From Streptomyces sp. RKAG290 (GTDB lineage: Bacteria > Actinomycetota > Actinomycetes > Streptomycetales > Streptomycetaceae), in assembly GCF_023701695.1 (NCBI RefSeq), contig NZ_JAJOZC010000001.1, forward strand, positions 3,347,894-3,411,893: a DNA stretch of 64,000 bases. The letters are read 5' to 3'. Both the position numbers and the translations under genes were made by a program. The notes under the pieces were generated by a model. That model saw nothing but the letters and a program-made list of their open reading frames with translations, ran no database searches and was not told the DNA's origin. The number at the start of each line of letters is the position of its first letter. The first letter of the stretch is position 1. This document shows, one piece after another, positions 50,515-59,093 of the stretch.

Positions 50515-51074
50515 CGCCATTTCAGGACCTTGTCGAAGCTCACCACCGCGCCGCCGTGCCCCGGCCGGTTGCCGAAGTGGACGTGGTCGGCGAGCTGCTC
50601 GATCAGGCAGAGGCCCCGCCCGTCCTCGGCGGTGAGCGGCGGGTGTTCGTCCGGCCGGCGTTCGTACTTCTGCGATTCGGCCCGCTGGGGTTCGTACTGC
50701 TCGGCTTCCTGCTGGTGCGGTGGGTATTGCTGTGCGGCGTCGCGAAGGGCAGGGCGGGCGGGGAAACCGGGCCCTGAGTCGGCGACTTCGATGCGGCATT
50801 TCTCGCCGTCCAGATACGCGGTGACCCGGTACTGCCCGCAGGCTCTGCCGGACAGCTCCTCCCACGCGTCCCAGGTCTGCCCGGTATCGCCGGGGCCGCC
50901 GTGGGACCCGCCGTGCTCGACGGCGTTCGCACAGGCTTCGCTGAGCGCGACCGACAGGTCGAAGGAGATGTCCGGGTCCACGCCCGCGGTTTCCATCGTG
51001 CCGAGCAGGAAACGACGGGCGAGCGGAACGCTCGCAGCTTCGCGCCGCAAATGGAGTGACCACCAAATGCTCAT
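50487..51074 (-). CDS. Anti-sigma-factor-like ATP-binding protein
   Basis: 195 aa from ATG 51074, chosen for its AGGAGG seven bases upstream. GHKL fold: ISFDLSVALSEACANAVEHG (N box), CRIEVADSGPGFPA (G1), a Gln/Glu/Pro-rich insertion of about 40 residues (QYPPHQQEAEQYEPQ), then DGRGLCLIEQLADHVHF (G2). The insertion between G1 and G2 is unusual for RsbW-like kinases. Such proteins are numerous and mostly unassigned in streptomycetes. Convergent with the aminopeptidase P gene and divergent from the membrane protein gene at 51335. Confidence 0.87.
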   Translation of the reverse strand: MSIWWSLHLRREAASVPLARRFLLGTMETAGVDPDISFDLSVALSEACANAVEHGGSHGGPGDTGQTWDAWEELSGRACGQYRVTAYLDGEKCRIEVADSGPGFPARPALRDAAQQYPPHQQEAEQYEPQRAESQKYERRPDEHPPLTAEDGRGLCLIEQLADHVHFGNRPGHGGAVVSFDKVLKWREGALLMVS

Positions 51075-51334
51075 GCTCCAGCCTCCTGGCTGCGGCTCGA
51101 CATACCGATACGTATTGCCGCCCTGGACCGTTCGTAAGCACAGACGGGATGTGAGACCGCTCATTCGGCGGATACCCGCAATCACCGCACCTGTGTATGA
51201 CCTGCCCACAGCGGCCGTTTTCGCCCCCCGTCCGTAACCGCTCCAACGGCCCGGCTCGCAGCCAATCGGGCGGAAGGTGACCTTCCGGACCTGCCGTACG
51301 GGGGCCCTGGGCGCAGTGCGATGATGACCCGGCC

Positions 51335-52148
51335 ATGTCTACGTCTGTGGGACGCGCCGGAGCCGGTCTGCGGCTGTTGAGGGCCGCGGTGTTCGCCGCG
51401 GTCTGCGTCGCGTTGTCCGCGGCCGGACACACCATGGCCTCCTGCGCGGCGGTCCCCGGGTGGACACTGCTCGCGGCATTTCTCGCAGTCCTCGCGGTGG
51501 CGGTCCCGCTCGCCGGACGTGAACGCTCCCTGCCGTCCATCGCCGCGGCGCTGGCCGGCGGACAGATCGCCCTGCACACCCTCTTCGGCGTCGGCACGCA
51601 CACCGCCACGCCGCAGGCTCCGGGCGGCGAGGACGCGCTGATCCGGTTCGCGGCAGGCCTCGTCTGCGGGGCGGGCCCGGAGCAGCTGAACGCCGCCGAC
51701 GCCCATCGCATCGTCACCACCGCGGGCATCGACCCGGCAGCGGTGACCGGTCAGGCCCACCAGCACATGGCCACCGCCCCCTCCGCCGGCCTGCCCGGCA
51801 GCTGGGCCGCCGTCGCCGGAATGCTGCCCAGCCTGCCCATGCTGCTCGGCCACCTGCTGGCCGCGCTGGTCACCGGCTGGCTGCTGCGGCGCGGCGAGAT
51901 CGCCCTGTTCCGGATCGCCCGGCTGTCGGCGCACGGCGCCCAGCAAGTGGCGGCCGGGGCCCGGCTGCGGGCGCTGCGGGCGGCACTCGTCCTGGTGGCC
52001 GCGCTGCGCGCCGGTCTTCCCGCCGGCCCGACGACCGGGCCGTGCACCCCCGTACGGCCGCCGACACACCGGCCCCGGACACCGGGGATCCCTGCAGCAC
52101 ATGGTGATCAGGCGCGGGCCGCCACCCGTATTCACTCTCGCAGCCTGA
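51335..52148 (+). CDS. Polytopic membrane protein ahead of the copper operon (two frame breaks)
   Basis: ATG 51335. Four hydrophobic segments: about 12-35, 40-60, 65-85, and 150-170 (MLPSLPMLLGHLLAALVTGW). His and Met residues lie in the outer loop (AHQHMATA). As written, the frame runs on past the natural end into Arg/His-rich sequence to 52315. One more C in the run 52047-52051 and one more G in 52084-52087 would give a continuous end RTAADTPAPDTGG, SLQHMVIRRGPPPVFTLAA, stop at 52148. I recall this ending from streptomycete homologues. Position 163 bases before the YcnI gene suggests a part in copper handling; function unproved. Confidence 0.7.
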
Positions 52149-52311
52149 CGCGACACCCTCCACGCGAAGCACGCGCGATCCTGGCGGGCACCTCTCCGGT
52201 GCCGGTTCGGGTCCGCGCGCACACCGCTCGTGAGGAAGAGGTGTCGCGATGCCGTCGCGCACCCGCGCGCCGGAGCACCTTTTCCTTCGTGCCTTGTGGA
52301 GTGATCCCTTC

Positions 52312-53052
52312 ATGAACGTTTCCCGCATCGCCCTCGCCGGCGGCGTCGCCGCGACCACCGTGCTGCTCCTCGCCGGTACGGCCTCCGCGCACGTCAGCGT
52401 CCAGCCGCAGGGCGAGGCCGCCAAGGGCGGTTACGCCGTCATCAACTTCAAGGTTCCCAACGAGCGCGACGACGCCTCGACGACCAAGCTCGAAGTGAAC
52501 CTTCCGACGGACCACCCGCTGGCTTCCGTCCAGCCGCAGCCCGTGCCCGGCTGGGACATCAAGGTCACCACGAGCAAGCTGGCCAAGCCGCTCGACATGC
52601 ACGGCAAGAAGATCAACGAGGCCGTCTCCAAGGTCACCTGGACCGCGGACGGCGGCAAGATCGAGCCCGGCCGCTTCCAGCAGTTCCCGCTCTCCGTCGG
52701 CCAGCTCCCCGAGGACGCCGACCAGCTGGTGTTCAAGGCCATCCAGACGTACGACGACAAGGAAGTCGTCCGCTGGATCGAGGAGCAGAAGGACGGGGCG
52801 GAAGAGCCCGAGAGCCCCGCGCCGGTGCTCAAGCTGACGGCTGCCTCCGACGACGCGCACGGCGCCGCCGCGGCCACCGGCTCCGACGACAAGAGCGGCG
52901 CCGCCGACCACGCGAAGGACGAGAAGACGACCGCTTCGGCGTCCTCCTCCTCCAGCGACACCACGGCCCGCGTCCTCGGCATCCTCGGCATCGTCATCGG
53001 CGTCGCGGGGGTCGCCTTCGGCGTCCTGGCCGGCCGTCGGCGTACCGCCTGA
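52312..53052 (+). CDS. YcnI-like copper-binding protein (DUF1775)
   Basis: 246 aa from ATG 52312. The signal peptide ends in ASA before HVSVQPQGEA, leaving His as the mature first residue, as in YcnI where it forms the copper-binding histidine brace. Then follow AVINFKVPNERDDASTTKLE, VTWTADGG (the conserved Trp) and FPLSVGQLPEDADQLVFKAI. A Ser/Ala/Asp-rich stalk leads to a C-terminal membrane helix (LGILGIVIGVAGVAFGVLAG) and RRR. It is thus anchored outside the cell. It is the first clear gene of the copper operon, 48 bases before sco. Confidence 0.9.
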   Translation: MNVSRIALAGGVAATTVLLLAGTASAHVSVQPQGEAAKGGYAVINFKVPNERDDASTTKLEVNLPTDHPLASVQPQPVPGWDIKVTTSKLAKPLDMHGKKINEAVSKVTWTADGGKIEPGRFQQFPLSVGQLPEDADQLVFKAIQTYDDKEVVRWIEEQKDGAEEPESPAPVLKLTAASDDAHGAAAATGSDDKSGAADHAKDEKTTASASSSSSDTTARVLGILGIVIGVAGVAFGVLAGRRRTA

Positions 53053-53100
53053 TCACCCAAGCCCCACCCGCCACACCGACCCATCAGGAATCAGTGCTCC

Positions 53101-53754
53101 ATGGTTAAGAAGTCTGTGCTGGCCGCGGCGCTCGTCGCCGCGGCCGCACTCTCCCTGTCCGCCTGCGGCGGCAGTGACAACGACAGCAAGAAGCCGGTCG
53201 CCGACGTCTCGGTGGAAGCGAAGACCAAGGCCGCGACGGTGCTCGACCAGCCGTTCACCAAGCCGGATCTCGTCCTGACCGACACCCACGGCAAGAAGTA
53301 CGACCTGCGCGAGAAGACCAAGGGCAAGCCGACGCTCATCTACTTCGGCTACACCAACTGCCCCGACGTCTGCCCGCTCATCATGAGCAACATCGCGATC
53401 GCCAAGAAGTCCCTCCCCGCAGCCGACCGGGACAAGCTCCAGGTCGTCTTCGTCACCACCGACCCCGACCGGGACACCCCGTCCTCGCTGGGCAGCTGGC
53501 TCAAGTCGCAGGACCCCTCCTTCACCGGTCTCACCGGCGACTTCCCGACCATCCAGGCGGGTGCCCGGCAGATCGGCATCGGGATCGACCCGCCGAAGAA
53601 GGAGAAGGACGGCACGATCGTGTCGATGCACGGCTCGCAGGTCATCGCGTTCTCCCCGAAGACCGACAAGGGGTACGTGCTGTACAGCGAGGACACCACT
53701 CCGGACGACTACACCAAGGATCTCCCCAAGATCATCAAGGGGGAGAACCCGTGA
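53101..53754 (+). CDS. sco: Sco1/SenC-family copper chaperone lipoprotein
   Basis: 217 aa. Lipobox LSAC with Cys22 anchors it on the outer face. The thioredoxin fold has the copper ligands Cys87 and Cys91 (GYTNCPDVCPL) and the conserved histidine in SMHGSQVIAF. DPDRDTP is also typical. In S. lividans, Sco delivers copper to the CuA site of cytochrome c oxidase, fed by ECuC. The gene overlaps ecuC by 4 bases, so both proteins are made together. Confidence 0.94.
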   Translation: MVKKSVLAAALVAAAALSLSACGGSDNDSKKPVADVSVEAKTKAATVLDQPFTKPDLVLTDTHGKKYDLREKTKGKPTLIYFGYTNCPDVCPLIMSNIAIAKKSLPAADRDKLQVVFVTTDPDRDTPSSLGSWLKSQDPSFTGLTGDFPTIQAGARQIGIGIDPPKKEKDGTIVSMHGSQVIAFSPKTDKGYVLYSEDTTPDDYTKDLPKIIKGENP

Positions 53755-54200
53755 ACCGCCGCACCACCCTCGCCGGCGTCCTGGCCCTCACCACGGGGCT
53801 GACGCTGGCGGGGTGCTCCTCCGCCGGCAGCAAGCCGGAACTGAAGGTCATCGGCGCGTTCATGCCGCAGCCCGTAAACGACATGGCCGCAGCCTTCCTC
53901 GTCGTGGAGAACAGCGGCGGCAGCTCCGACCGGCTCACCTCGGTCACCAGCCCGCTCTCGGACGACGTCACGATCCACGAGACGAAGAACCAGGCGATGC
54001 GCATGGTGACATCCTTCGCCGTGCCCGCGGGCGGTGAGCTCGACCTGGAACGCGGCGGAAACCACATCATGTTCATGAAGCTCAAGCAGCAGCCCAAGCA
54101 GGGCGAGAAGGTGTCCGTGGAGCTGCACTTCGAGAAGGCCGGCCCCATCAAGGTCGACCTTCCCGTGAAGGAGACCACCCACAACCCGAAGAAGCAGTGA
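53751..54200 (+). CDS. ecuC: Extracellular copper chaperone, PCu(A)C family (ECuC)
   Basis: 149 aa from GTG 53751, overlapping the sco stop by 4 bases. Lipobox LAGC with Cys22. The Cu(I) ligand pattern of the PCuAC family is present: His in VTIHETKNQAMRM with downstream Met, then HIMFM near residue 105. GGSSDRLTSVTSPLSDDV and LELEKGG-like LDLERGGNH are also typical. It binds Cu(I) and hands it to Sco. In S. lividans the same pair forms the pathway to the oxidase and the DtpA peroxidase. Confidence 0.93.
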   Translation: MNRRTTLAGVLALTTGLTLAGCSSAGSKPELKVIGAFMPQPVNDMAAAFLVVENSGGSSDRLTSVTSPLSDDVTIHETKNQAMRMVTSFAVPAGGELDLERGGNHIMFMKLKQQPKQGEKVSVELHFEKAGPIKVDLPVKETTHNPKKQ

Positions 54201-54214
54201 GGGACTGACAGACC

Positions 54215-56314
54215 ATGACAGCCACCGCCCCGCCCTTCGGGCCGCCCCCGTCCGAACCCGCCATACGCCGGCCGCTCGCCGCGGCCGGGCTCCTCGCCGC
54301 CCTGGTCGGCATGGTGTTCGGTCTGCTGCTGGCCGTCGCGGGCCCCGCGTCGGCTCACGCCGCACTCACCGGGAGCGATCCGCAGGACGGGGCGGTGGTC
54401 GCCACCGCCCCCAAGCAGGTCACGCTGACCTTCTCCGAACAGGTCGCCATGGGTGAGGGATCCATCCGGATCCTGGACCCCGGCGGCAAGCGCGCCGACA
54501 CCGAAGGCGCCCCGCTCGATCTGCACAGCGGCTCCACCGTGAAGTACGGCGTCCCGCTGCACGCCGGTCTGCCCGACGGCACCTACACCGTCGCCTGGCA
54601 GGCCGTCTCCGCCGACAGCCACCCGGTCTCCGGCGCGTTCACCTTCTCCATCGGCGCCCCCTCGAAGACCAGCGTCGCCCTCCCGGACAACGAGGCCGGG
54701 GGCGGCCTCGTCGGCGCGCTCTACGGCATCGCGCGCTACGCCGCGTACGCCGGGTTCATCGTGCTCGTGGGCGGCGCCGCCTTCGTACTGGCCTGCTGGC
54801 AGCGCGGGGCGGGCGCGCGCCCGCTGCAGCGCCTCGTCGTGCGCGGCTGGATGACCCTCACCGCTGCCACCCTCGCCATGCTGTTGCTGCGCAGCCCCTA
54901 CACGGGTTCCGGAAAGCTCGCCGACGCCCTCGACCTCGACGGTCTGAAGGCCGTCCTCGACACCAAGCCCGGCGCCGCGCTCGTCTCACGGCTGCTGCTG
55001 CTCGGCGCCAGTGCGCTGTTCATCGCGGTGCTGTTCGGGGCGTACGCCAAGCGCGAGGACGAACGCGAGAAGAAGGACCTCACCTTCGGCCTCTCCCTCG
55101 GCGGCGCGGTCATCGCCGCCGGTATCGCCGGTACCTGGGCCCTCGCCGAGCACGCGTCGACCGGGATCCAGCCGGGCATCGCCATGCCGGTCGACGTGCT
55201 CCATCTGCTGGCCGTCGCGACCTGGCTGGGCGGGCTGAGTGCCCTGCTGGTCGCGCTCTACCGCACACCCGGCATCACCACCGCCGCGGTGCGGAGCTTC
55301 TCCCGGATCGCGTTCGGCAGCGTGCTCGTGATCACCGCGACCGGGATCTACCAGTCCTGGCGCCAGCTCGGTTCGTGGTCCGCGCTGACCGGCACGGGGT
55401 ACGGGCAGCTCCTGCTCGTGAAGGTGGGGCTCGTCGCCGTTCTGGTCGGGGTCGCCTGGATCTCGCGCCGGTGGACGGCGCGGCTGGCGGGGGAAAGTAC
55501 CTCTCCGGCCGCGGTGGACAGCGACACGGACAGCGATACGGACACGGGCCGGGGAATCGACGCGGAGGCCGGCCCGGAAGGCGACCGCGTGGAGGCCTTC
55601 GCACAGGCCGGCTTGACTCAGGCCGGCTCCGCACAGACCCCCGCCGCACAGACCCCCGCCGCGCAGACCGACGGCGCGCAGGACGAAGCGGGCGCACGCG
55701 CAGAGGCTTCGGACGACGAGGAAACGGCTGAGGCCGAGGACCCCGCGCGGGCCACCCAGCTCGCCCGGCAGCGGGCCGCCGTGGCAACCGCCGAGAAGAA
55801 GCGGGTACGTGATGCCGACCCCGACCGCTCCGGCCTCCGCCGCTCGGTGCTGGCTGAAGTCGGTGTCGCGGTGGCGCTGCTCGCGGTGACCACCATCCTG
55901 ACCTCGACCGAGCCCGGCCGGACCGAGGAGGAAGCGCGCACCTCGGCCCCGGCCGCCGCGCCCGCGGCGAGCGGTCCCGTCAACCTCACGCTGCCCTTCG
56001 ACACCGGCGGCAAGAACGGCAAGGGAACGGTCAGGATGGACCTCGACCCGGGACACACCGGAGCCAACGTGGTCCACCTCTGGATCGACGACATCGACGG
56101 GAAGGCCATGGACGTCCCCGAGGTGAAGCTTGCCTTCACCCTGAAGTCCAAGGACATCGGCCCGCTCCCCGCCCTCCCGGTCCGGCTGACCGAGGGGCAC
56201 TGGACGTCCTCCGGCATCCAGATCCCGATCGCGGGCGACTGGAACGTCGCGGTGACCGTGCGGACGTCGGACATCGACCAGACGACGGTCGACAAGAACG
56301 TGAAGATCGGCTGA
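54215..56314 (+). CDS. CopC-CopD fusion with C-terminal YtkA-like domain
   Basis: 699 aa. An N-terminal signal segment ends in ASAHAALTGSDP, giving a mature CopC domain with an N-terminal His (about 45-145). A membrane part follows with about eight helices (about 160-420), the CopD type (PVDVLHLLAVATWLGGLSAL). A charged, repetitive insertion (about 430-535; QTPAAQTPAAQTDG) is followed by a last helix and an extracellular YtkA-like beta domain (about 600-699). The CopCD fusion probably carries copper across the membrane, feeding the operon's chaperones. It lies 14 bases after ecuC. Confidence 0.9.
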   Translation: MTATAPPFGPPPSEPAIRRPLAAAGLLAALVGMVFGLLLAVAGPASAHAALTGSDPQDGAVVATAPKQVTLTFSEQVAMGEGSIRILDPGGKRADTEGAPLDLHSGSTVKYGVPLHAGLPDGTYTVAWQAVSADSHPVSGAFTFSIGAPSKTSVALPDNEAGGGLVGALYGIARYAAYAGFIVLVGGAAFVLACWQRGAGARPLQRLVVRGWMTLTAATLAMLLLRSPYTGSGKLADALDLDGLKAVLDTKPGAALVSRLLLLGASALFIAVLFGAYAKREDEREKKDLTFGLSLGGAVIAAGIAGTWALAEHASTGIQPGIAMPVDVLHLLAVATWLGGLSALLVALYRTPGITTAAVRSFSRIAFGSVLVITATGIYQSWRQLGSWSALTGTGYGQLLLVKVGLVAVLVGVAWISRRWTARLAGESTSPAAVDSDTDSDTDTGRGIDAEAGPEGDRVEAFAQAGLTQAGSAQTPAAQTPAAQTDGAQDEAGARAEASDDEETAEAEDPARATQLARQRAAVATAEKKRVRDADPDRSGLRRSVLAEVGVAVALLAVTTILTSTEPGRTEEEARTSAPAAAPAASGPVNLTLPFDTGGKNGKGTVRMDLDPGHTGANVVHLWIDDIDGKAMDVPEVKLAFTLKSKDIGPLPALPVRLTEGHWTSSGIQIPIAGDWNVAVTVRTSDIDQTTVDKNVKIG

Positions 56315-56322
56315 GCAGGATC

Positions 56323-57642
56323 GTGAGCGAACGCAGCACAAGCAACAGGAACAGGCCGGTCACCGGTGACGCCGACGCCCCGGCCACCGGCGCCCTCTCC
56401 CGGCGACGGCTGCTCGGCACCGCCGGCGCGGCCGGGGCCGCCGGACTGGTGCTCGGGGCGGCCGGTGGTGCGACCGGCTACGCCGCGACGCGGGACGAGG
56501 CGCCGACCCCACTGGCCTCCGTCGGCTCCACCGAGGTGATGTTTCACGGGAAACATCAACCGGGGATCACCACCCCGCTCCAGGCGAACGGCCATCTCGT
56601 CGCCTTCGACCTCGCCCCCGGCGCCGGGCGGAAGGAGGCGGCCGCCCTGATGCGCCGCTGGTCCACCGTGGCGCAGCGGCTGATGGCCGGCGAACCCACC
56701 GCCGGCGGAGCAGCTGACGGCACGGGGCACGACACCGGCATCGCTCTGGATGCCGGCCCCTCCTCCCTGACCGTCACCTTCGGCTTCGGGGCCACCTTCT
56801 TCGAACGCACGGGCCTGGTCGGCCACCGGCCGCCGGGACTCGACCCGCTGCCGCCGTTCTCCGCCGACCACCTCGACACCGCCCGCTCCGACGGCGATCT
56901 GTGGGTGCAGATCGGCGCCGACGACGCGCTCGTCGCGTTCCACGCACTGCGAGCCGTACAGAAGGAGGCCGCTTCGACGGCCGGCGTGCGCTGGCAGATG
57001 AACGGCTTCAACCGCACCCCCGGCGCCACCGCCGAGCCGATGACCACCCGGAACCTGATGGGCCAGATCGACGGCACCGGCAATCCGAAACCGGCCGACA
57101 GCGACTTCGACCGGCGCATCTTCGTCCCGGCCCGGGACGGCGACGCGAAGTACGAATGGCTGGCCGGCGGCTCGTACGCGGTCGTCCGGCGGATCAGGAT
57201 GCTGCTCGACGACTGGGAGAAGCTCCCGGTGGAGCGCCAGGAACGGGTCATCGGCAGGCGCAAGGCGGACGGCGCCCCGCTGAGCGGCGGCACCGAGACC
57301 ACCGCGATGGACCTCGACAAGGCCGGCCCCGACGGCAAGCTGCTGATCCCCGACAACGCGCACGCCCGGATCTCCTCCCCCGAGCGCAACAGCGGGGCGG
57401 CCATGCTGCGCCGCCCGTTCTCGTACCACGACGGCCTCGCCCCGGACGGCACCCCGGACGCCGGTCTGCTGTTCATCTGCTGGCAGGCCGATCCCCTGCG
57501 GGGCTTCGTACCGGTGCAGCGCAAACTCGACCGGGGCGACGCCCTGTCGCCGTTCCTGCGCCATGAGGCGAGCGGCCTCTTCGCGGTGCCGGGAGGCGCT
57601 GCGGCCGGGGAGTACGTGGGTCAGCGGCTGTTGGAGTCCTGA
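56323..57642 (+). CDS. dtpA: Tat-exported DyP-type heme peroxidase
   Basis: 439 aa from GTG 56323. The twin-arginine signal is SRRRLLGTAGAAGAAGLVLG (from Ser26), so the protein is folded with heme before export. Peroxidase landmarks: NLMGQIDGTGNPKPADSDF (the GxxDG motif with catalytic Asp), DNAHARISSPERNSGAAML (proximal His region), and LLFICWQADPLRGFVPVQRK. In S. lividans, DtpA is coupled to copper supply for GlxA and development. A parS-like palindrome lies in codons for MFHGK (56541-56554). It is the last gene of the copper operon; pheA follows after 27 bases. Confidence 0.94.
   Translation: MSERSTSNRNRPVTGDADAPATGALSRRRLLGTAGAAGAAGLVLGAAGGATGYAATRDEAPTPLASVGSTEVMFHGKHQPGITTPLQANGHLVAFDLAPGAGRKEAAALMRRWSTVAQRLMAGEPTAGGAADGTGHDTGIALDAGPSSLTVTFGFGATFFERTGLVGHRPPGLDPLPPFSADHLDTARSDGDLWVQIGADDALVAFHALRAVQKEAASTAGVRWQMNGFNRTPGATAEPMTTRNLMGQIDGTGNPKPADSDFDRRIFVPARDGDAKYEWLAGGSYAVVRRIRMLLDDWEKLPVERQERVIGRRKADGAPLSGGTETTAMDLDKAGPDGKLLIPDNAHARISSPERNSGAAMLRRPFSYHDGLAPDGTPDAGLLFICWQADPLRGFVPVQRKLDRGDALSPFLRHEASGLFAVPGGAAAGEYVGQRLLES
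56541..56554. promoter_or_regulatory. parS-like site inside dtpA
   Basis: GTTTCACGGGAAAC matches the ParB-binding consensus GTTTCACGTGAAAC at 13 of 14 positions. The palindrome extends to TGATGTTTC (56537-56545) and GAAACATCA (56550-56558). Streptomyces parS sites cluster around oriC, which is consistent with this location. Confidence 0.65.
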
Positions 57643-57669
57643 GCCACCACGGCCCATTAGGGTGACGGT

Positions 57670-58605
57670 ATGTCCGCCACGCGCTACGCCTATCTCGGCC
57701 CCGAGGGCACCTTCACCGAGGTCGCCCTCCGTACGCTCCCGGAAGCCGCCACCCGCGAACTCGTCCCGATGGTCTCCGTACCGGCGGCTCTGGACGCGGT
57801 ACGGAACGGCACGGCAGCCGCGGCACTCGTCCCCATCGAGAACTCCGTCGAGGGCGGCATCACCACCACCCTCGACCAGCTGACCAGCGGTGAACCGCTG
57901 ATGATCTATCGCGAGGTGCTGCTCTCCATCACCTTCGCGCTGCTCGTCCGTCCCGGCACCAAGCTGTCCGACGTCAAGACGGTCACCGCGCACCCGGCCG
58001 CGCAGCCGCAGGTCCGCAACTGGATGGCCGCCCATCTCCCGCAGGCCGTATGGGAGTCGGCGGCGTCCAACGCGGACGGTGCGCGCCTCGTGCAGGAGGG
58101 GCGCTACGACGCCGCGTTCGCCGGTGAGTTCGCCGCGGCGACCTACGGTCTCGAACCGCTGGTCACCGAGATCCATGACGCGGAGAACGCCCAGACCCGC
58201 TTCGTGCTGGTGGGCCGCCCGGCCCGGCCGTCGGCGCCGACCGGTGCCGACAAGACCTCCGTGGTCATCTGGCTCGGGGACGACCATCCCGGTGCGCTGC
58301 TCGAACTGCTCCAGGAGTTCGCGGTGCGCGGGGTGAACCTGATGCTGATCCAGTCCAGGCCGACGGGCGCGGGTATCGGGAACTACTGCTTCGCGGTGGA
58401 CGCCGAGGGCCATATCTCCGACCGCCGGGTGGGCGAGGCGCTGATGGGGCTGAAGCGGATCTGCCCGAATGTCCGCTTCCTCGGCTCCTATCCGCGGGCC
58501 GGCGTGACGCCCGCGGACGTGAGCCCGCTGCGGGCGGGTACGTCGGACGCGGAGTTCACGGTGGCGTCCGACTGGCTGGCCCGGAACCAGGACGGGCGAG
58601 CCTGA
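57670..58605 (+). CDS. pheA: Prephenate dehydratase
   Basis: 311 aa. The catalytic domain (about 5-185) has TRYAYLGPEGTFTEVALRTL, LVPIENSVEGGITTTLDQL and the Thr-Arg-Phe active-site motif in DAENAQTRFVLVGRP. The ACT domain (about 200-275) includes DDHPGALLELLQEFAVRGVN and LIQSRPTGAGIGNYCF, with the ESRP-like Phe-binding motif as QSRP. The enzyme converts prephenate to phenylpyruvate for Phe synthesis, with feedback inhibition by Phe. The gene is complete and follows dtpA by 27 bases. Confidence 0.96.
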   Translation: MSATRYAYLGPEGTFTEVALRTLPEAATRELVPMVSVPAALDAVRNGTAAAALVPIENSVEGGITTTLDQLTSGEPLMIYREVLLSITFALLVRPGTKLSDVKTVTAHPAAQPQVRNWMAAHLPQAVWESAASNADGARLVQEGRYDAAFAGEFAAATYGLEPLVTEIHDAENAQTRFVLVGRPARPSAPTGADKTSVVIWLGDDHPGALLELLQEFAVRGVNLMLIQSRPTGAGIGNYCFAVDAEGHISDRRVGEALMGLKRICPNVRFLGSYPRAGVTPADVSPLRAGTSDAEFTVASDWLARNQDGRA

Positions 58606-58611
58606 CGGCTG

Positions 58612-58630
58612 CCCGGTCCGAAGGGCCGGG
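58612..58630 (+). terminator. Hairpin after pheA
   Basis: CCCGGTCC (58612-58619) and GGGCCGGG (58623-58630) form an 8-bp stem with one G-U pair, a few bases past the pheA stop. Confidence 0.55.
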
Positions 58631-58655
58631 TCTGCTGACAGCGGGGGAGGCAGTC

Positions 58656-58745
58656 GCGCGGCCCGGCACGAGTCGCGGCGAAGGTGCGCGGCCCGGCACG
58701 AGTCGCGGCGCAGCCATGTGGCCCGGCGTGGATCGCAGGCACAGC
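58656..58745. repeat. 30-bp tandem repeat, about three copies
   Basis: Units start at 58656, 58686 and 58716. The first two are nearly identical (GCGCGGCCCGGCACGAGTCG...); the third has diverged, and a trace continues from 58746. It lies between pheA and the DnaA-box region. Confidence 0.8.
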
Positions 58746-58795
58746 CGCGCGCCCAGCATCCCGGTGCGATCAGCGGATTGTCTCCACCCACAGAG

Positions 58796-59093
58796 TTATC
58801 CACAGGCGCACGTCTCGACCTGGGGACAAGTCGACACCACAACACGACATAGTCGACAAATCTCCTCAGTCCGCCCAGACCCATCCACAGGCCTGCAGGA
58901 CCCCAGGTGTCACCTCAATTCCGTTGATCAACTCCTTAGGACGAGGAATTCCCACCCGAACGAGCGTGTGAGGCGGGTTTGAAGTGCGATTCCACAAGCC
59001 GCGATGCGGCTTTCGGAATGATCTCTTCCGTGTCCACAGACTTTCCTCACAGCCTGTGGATAACTTTTACGCACCACCCCACCCTGTGGACAA
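58796..59093. promoter_or_regulatory. Cluster of DnaA boxes between pheA and serS
   Basis: TTATCCACA forward at 58796-58804; the same reversed (TGTGGATAA) at 59055-59063; TTGTCCACA reversed at 59085-59093, the exact Streptomyces consensus; and GTGTCCACA at 59030-59038 with one mismatch. dnaA and dnaN are not here, so this is not oriC by context. It may titrate DnaA or mark a DnaA-regulated promoter for serS. Confidence 0.7.
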
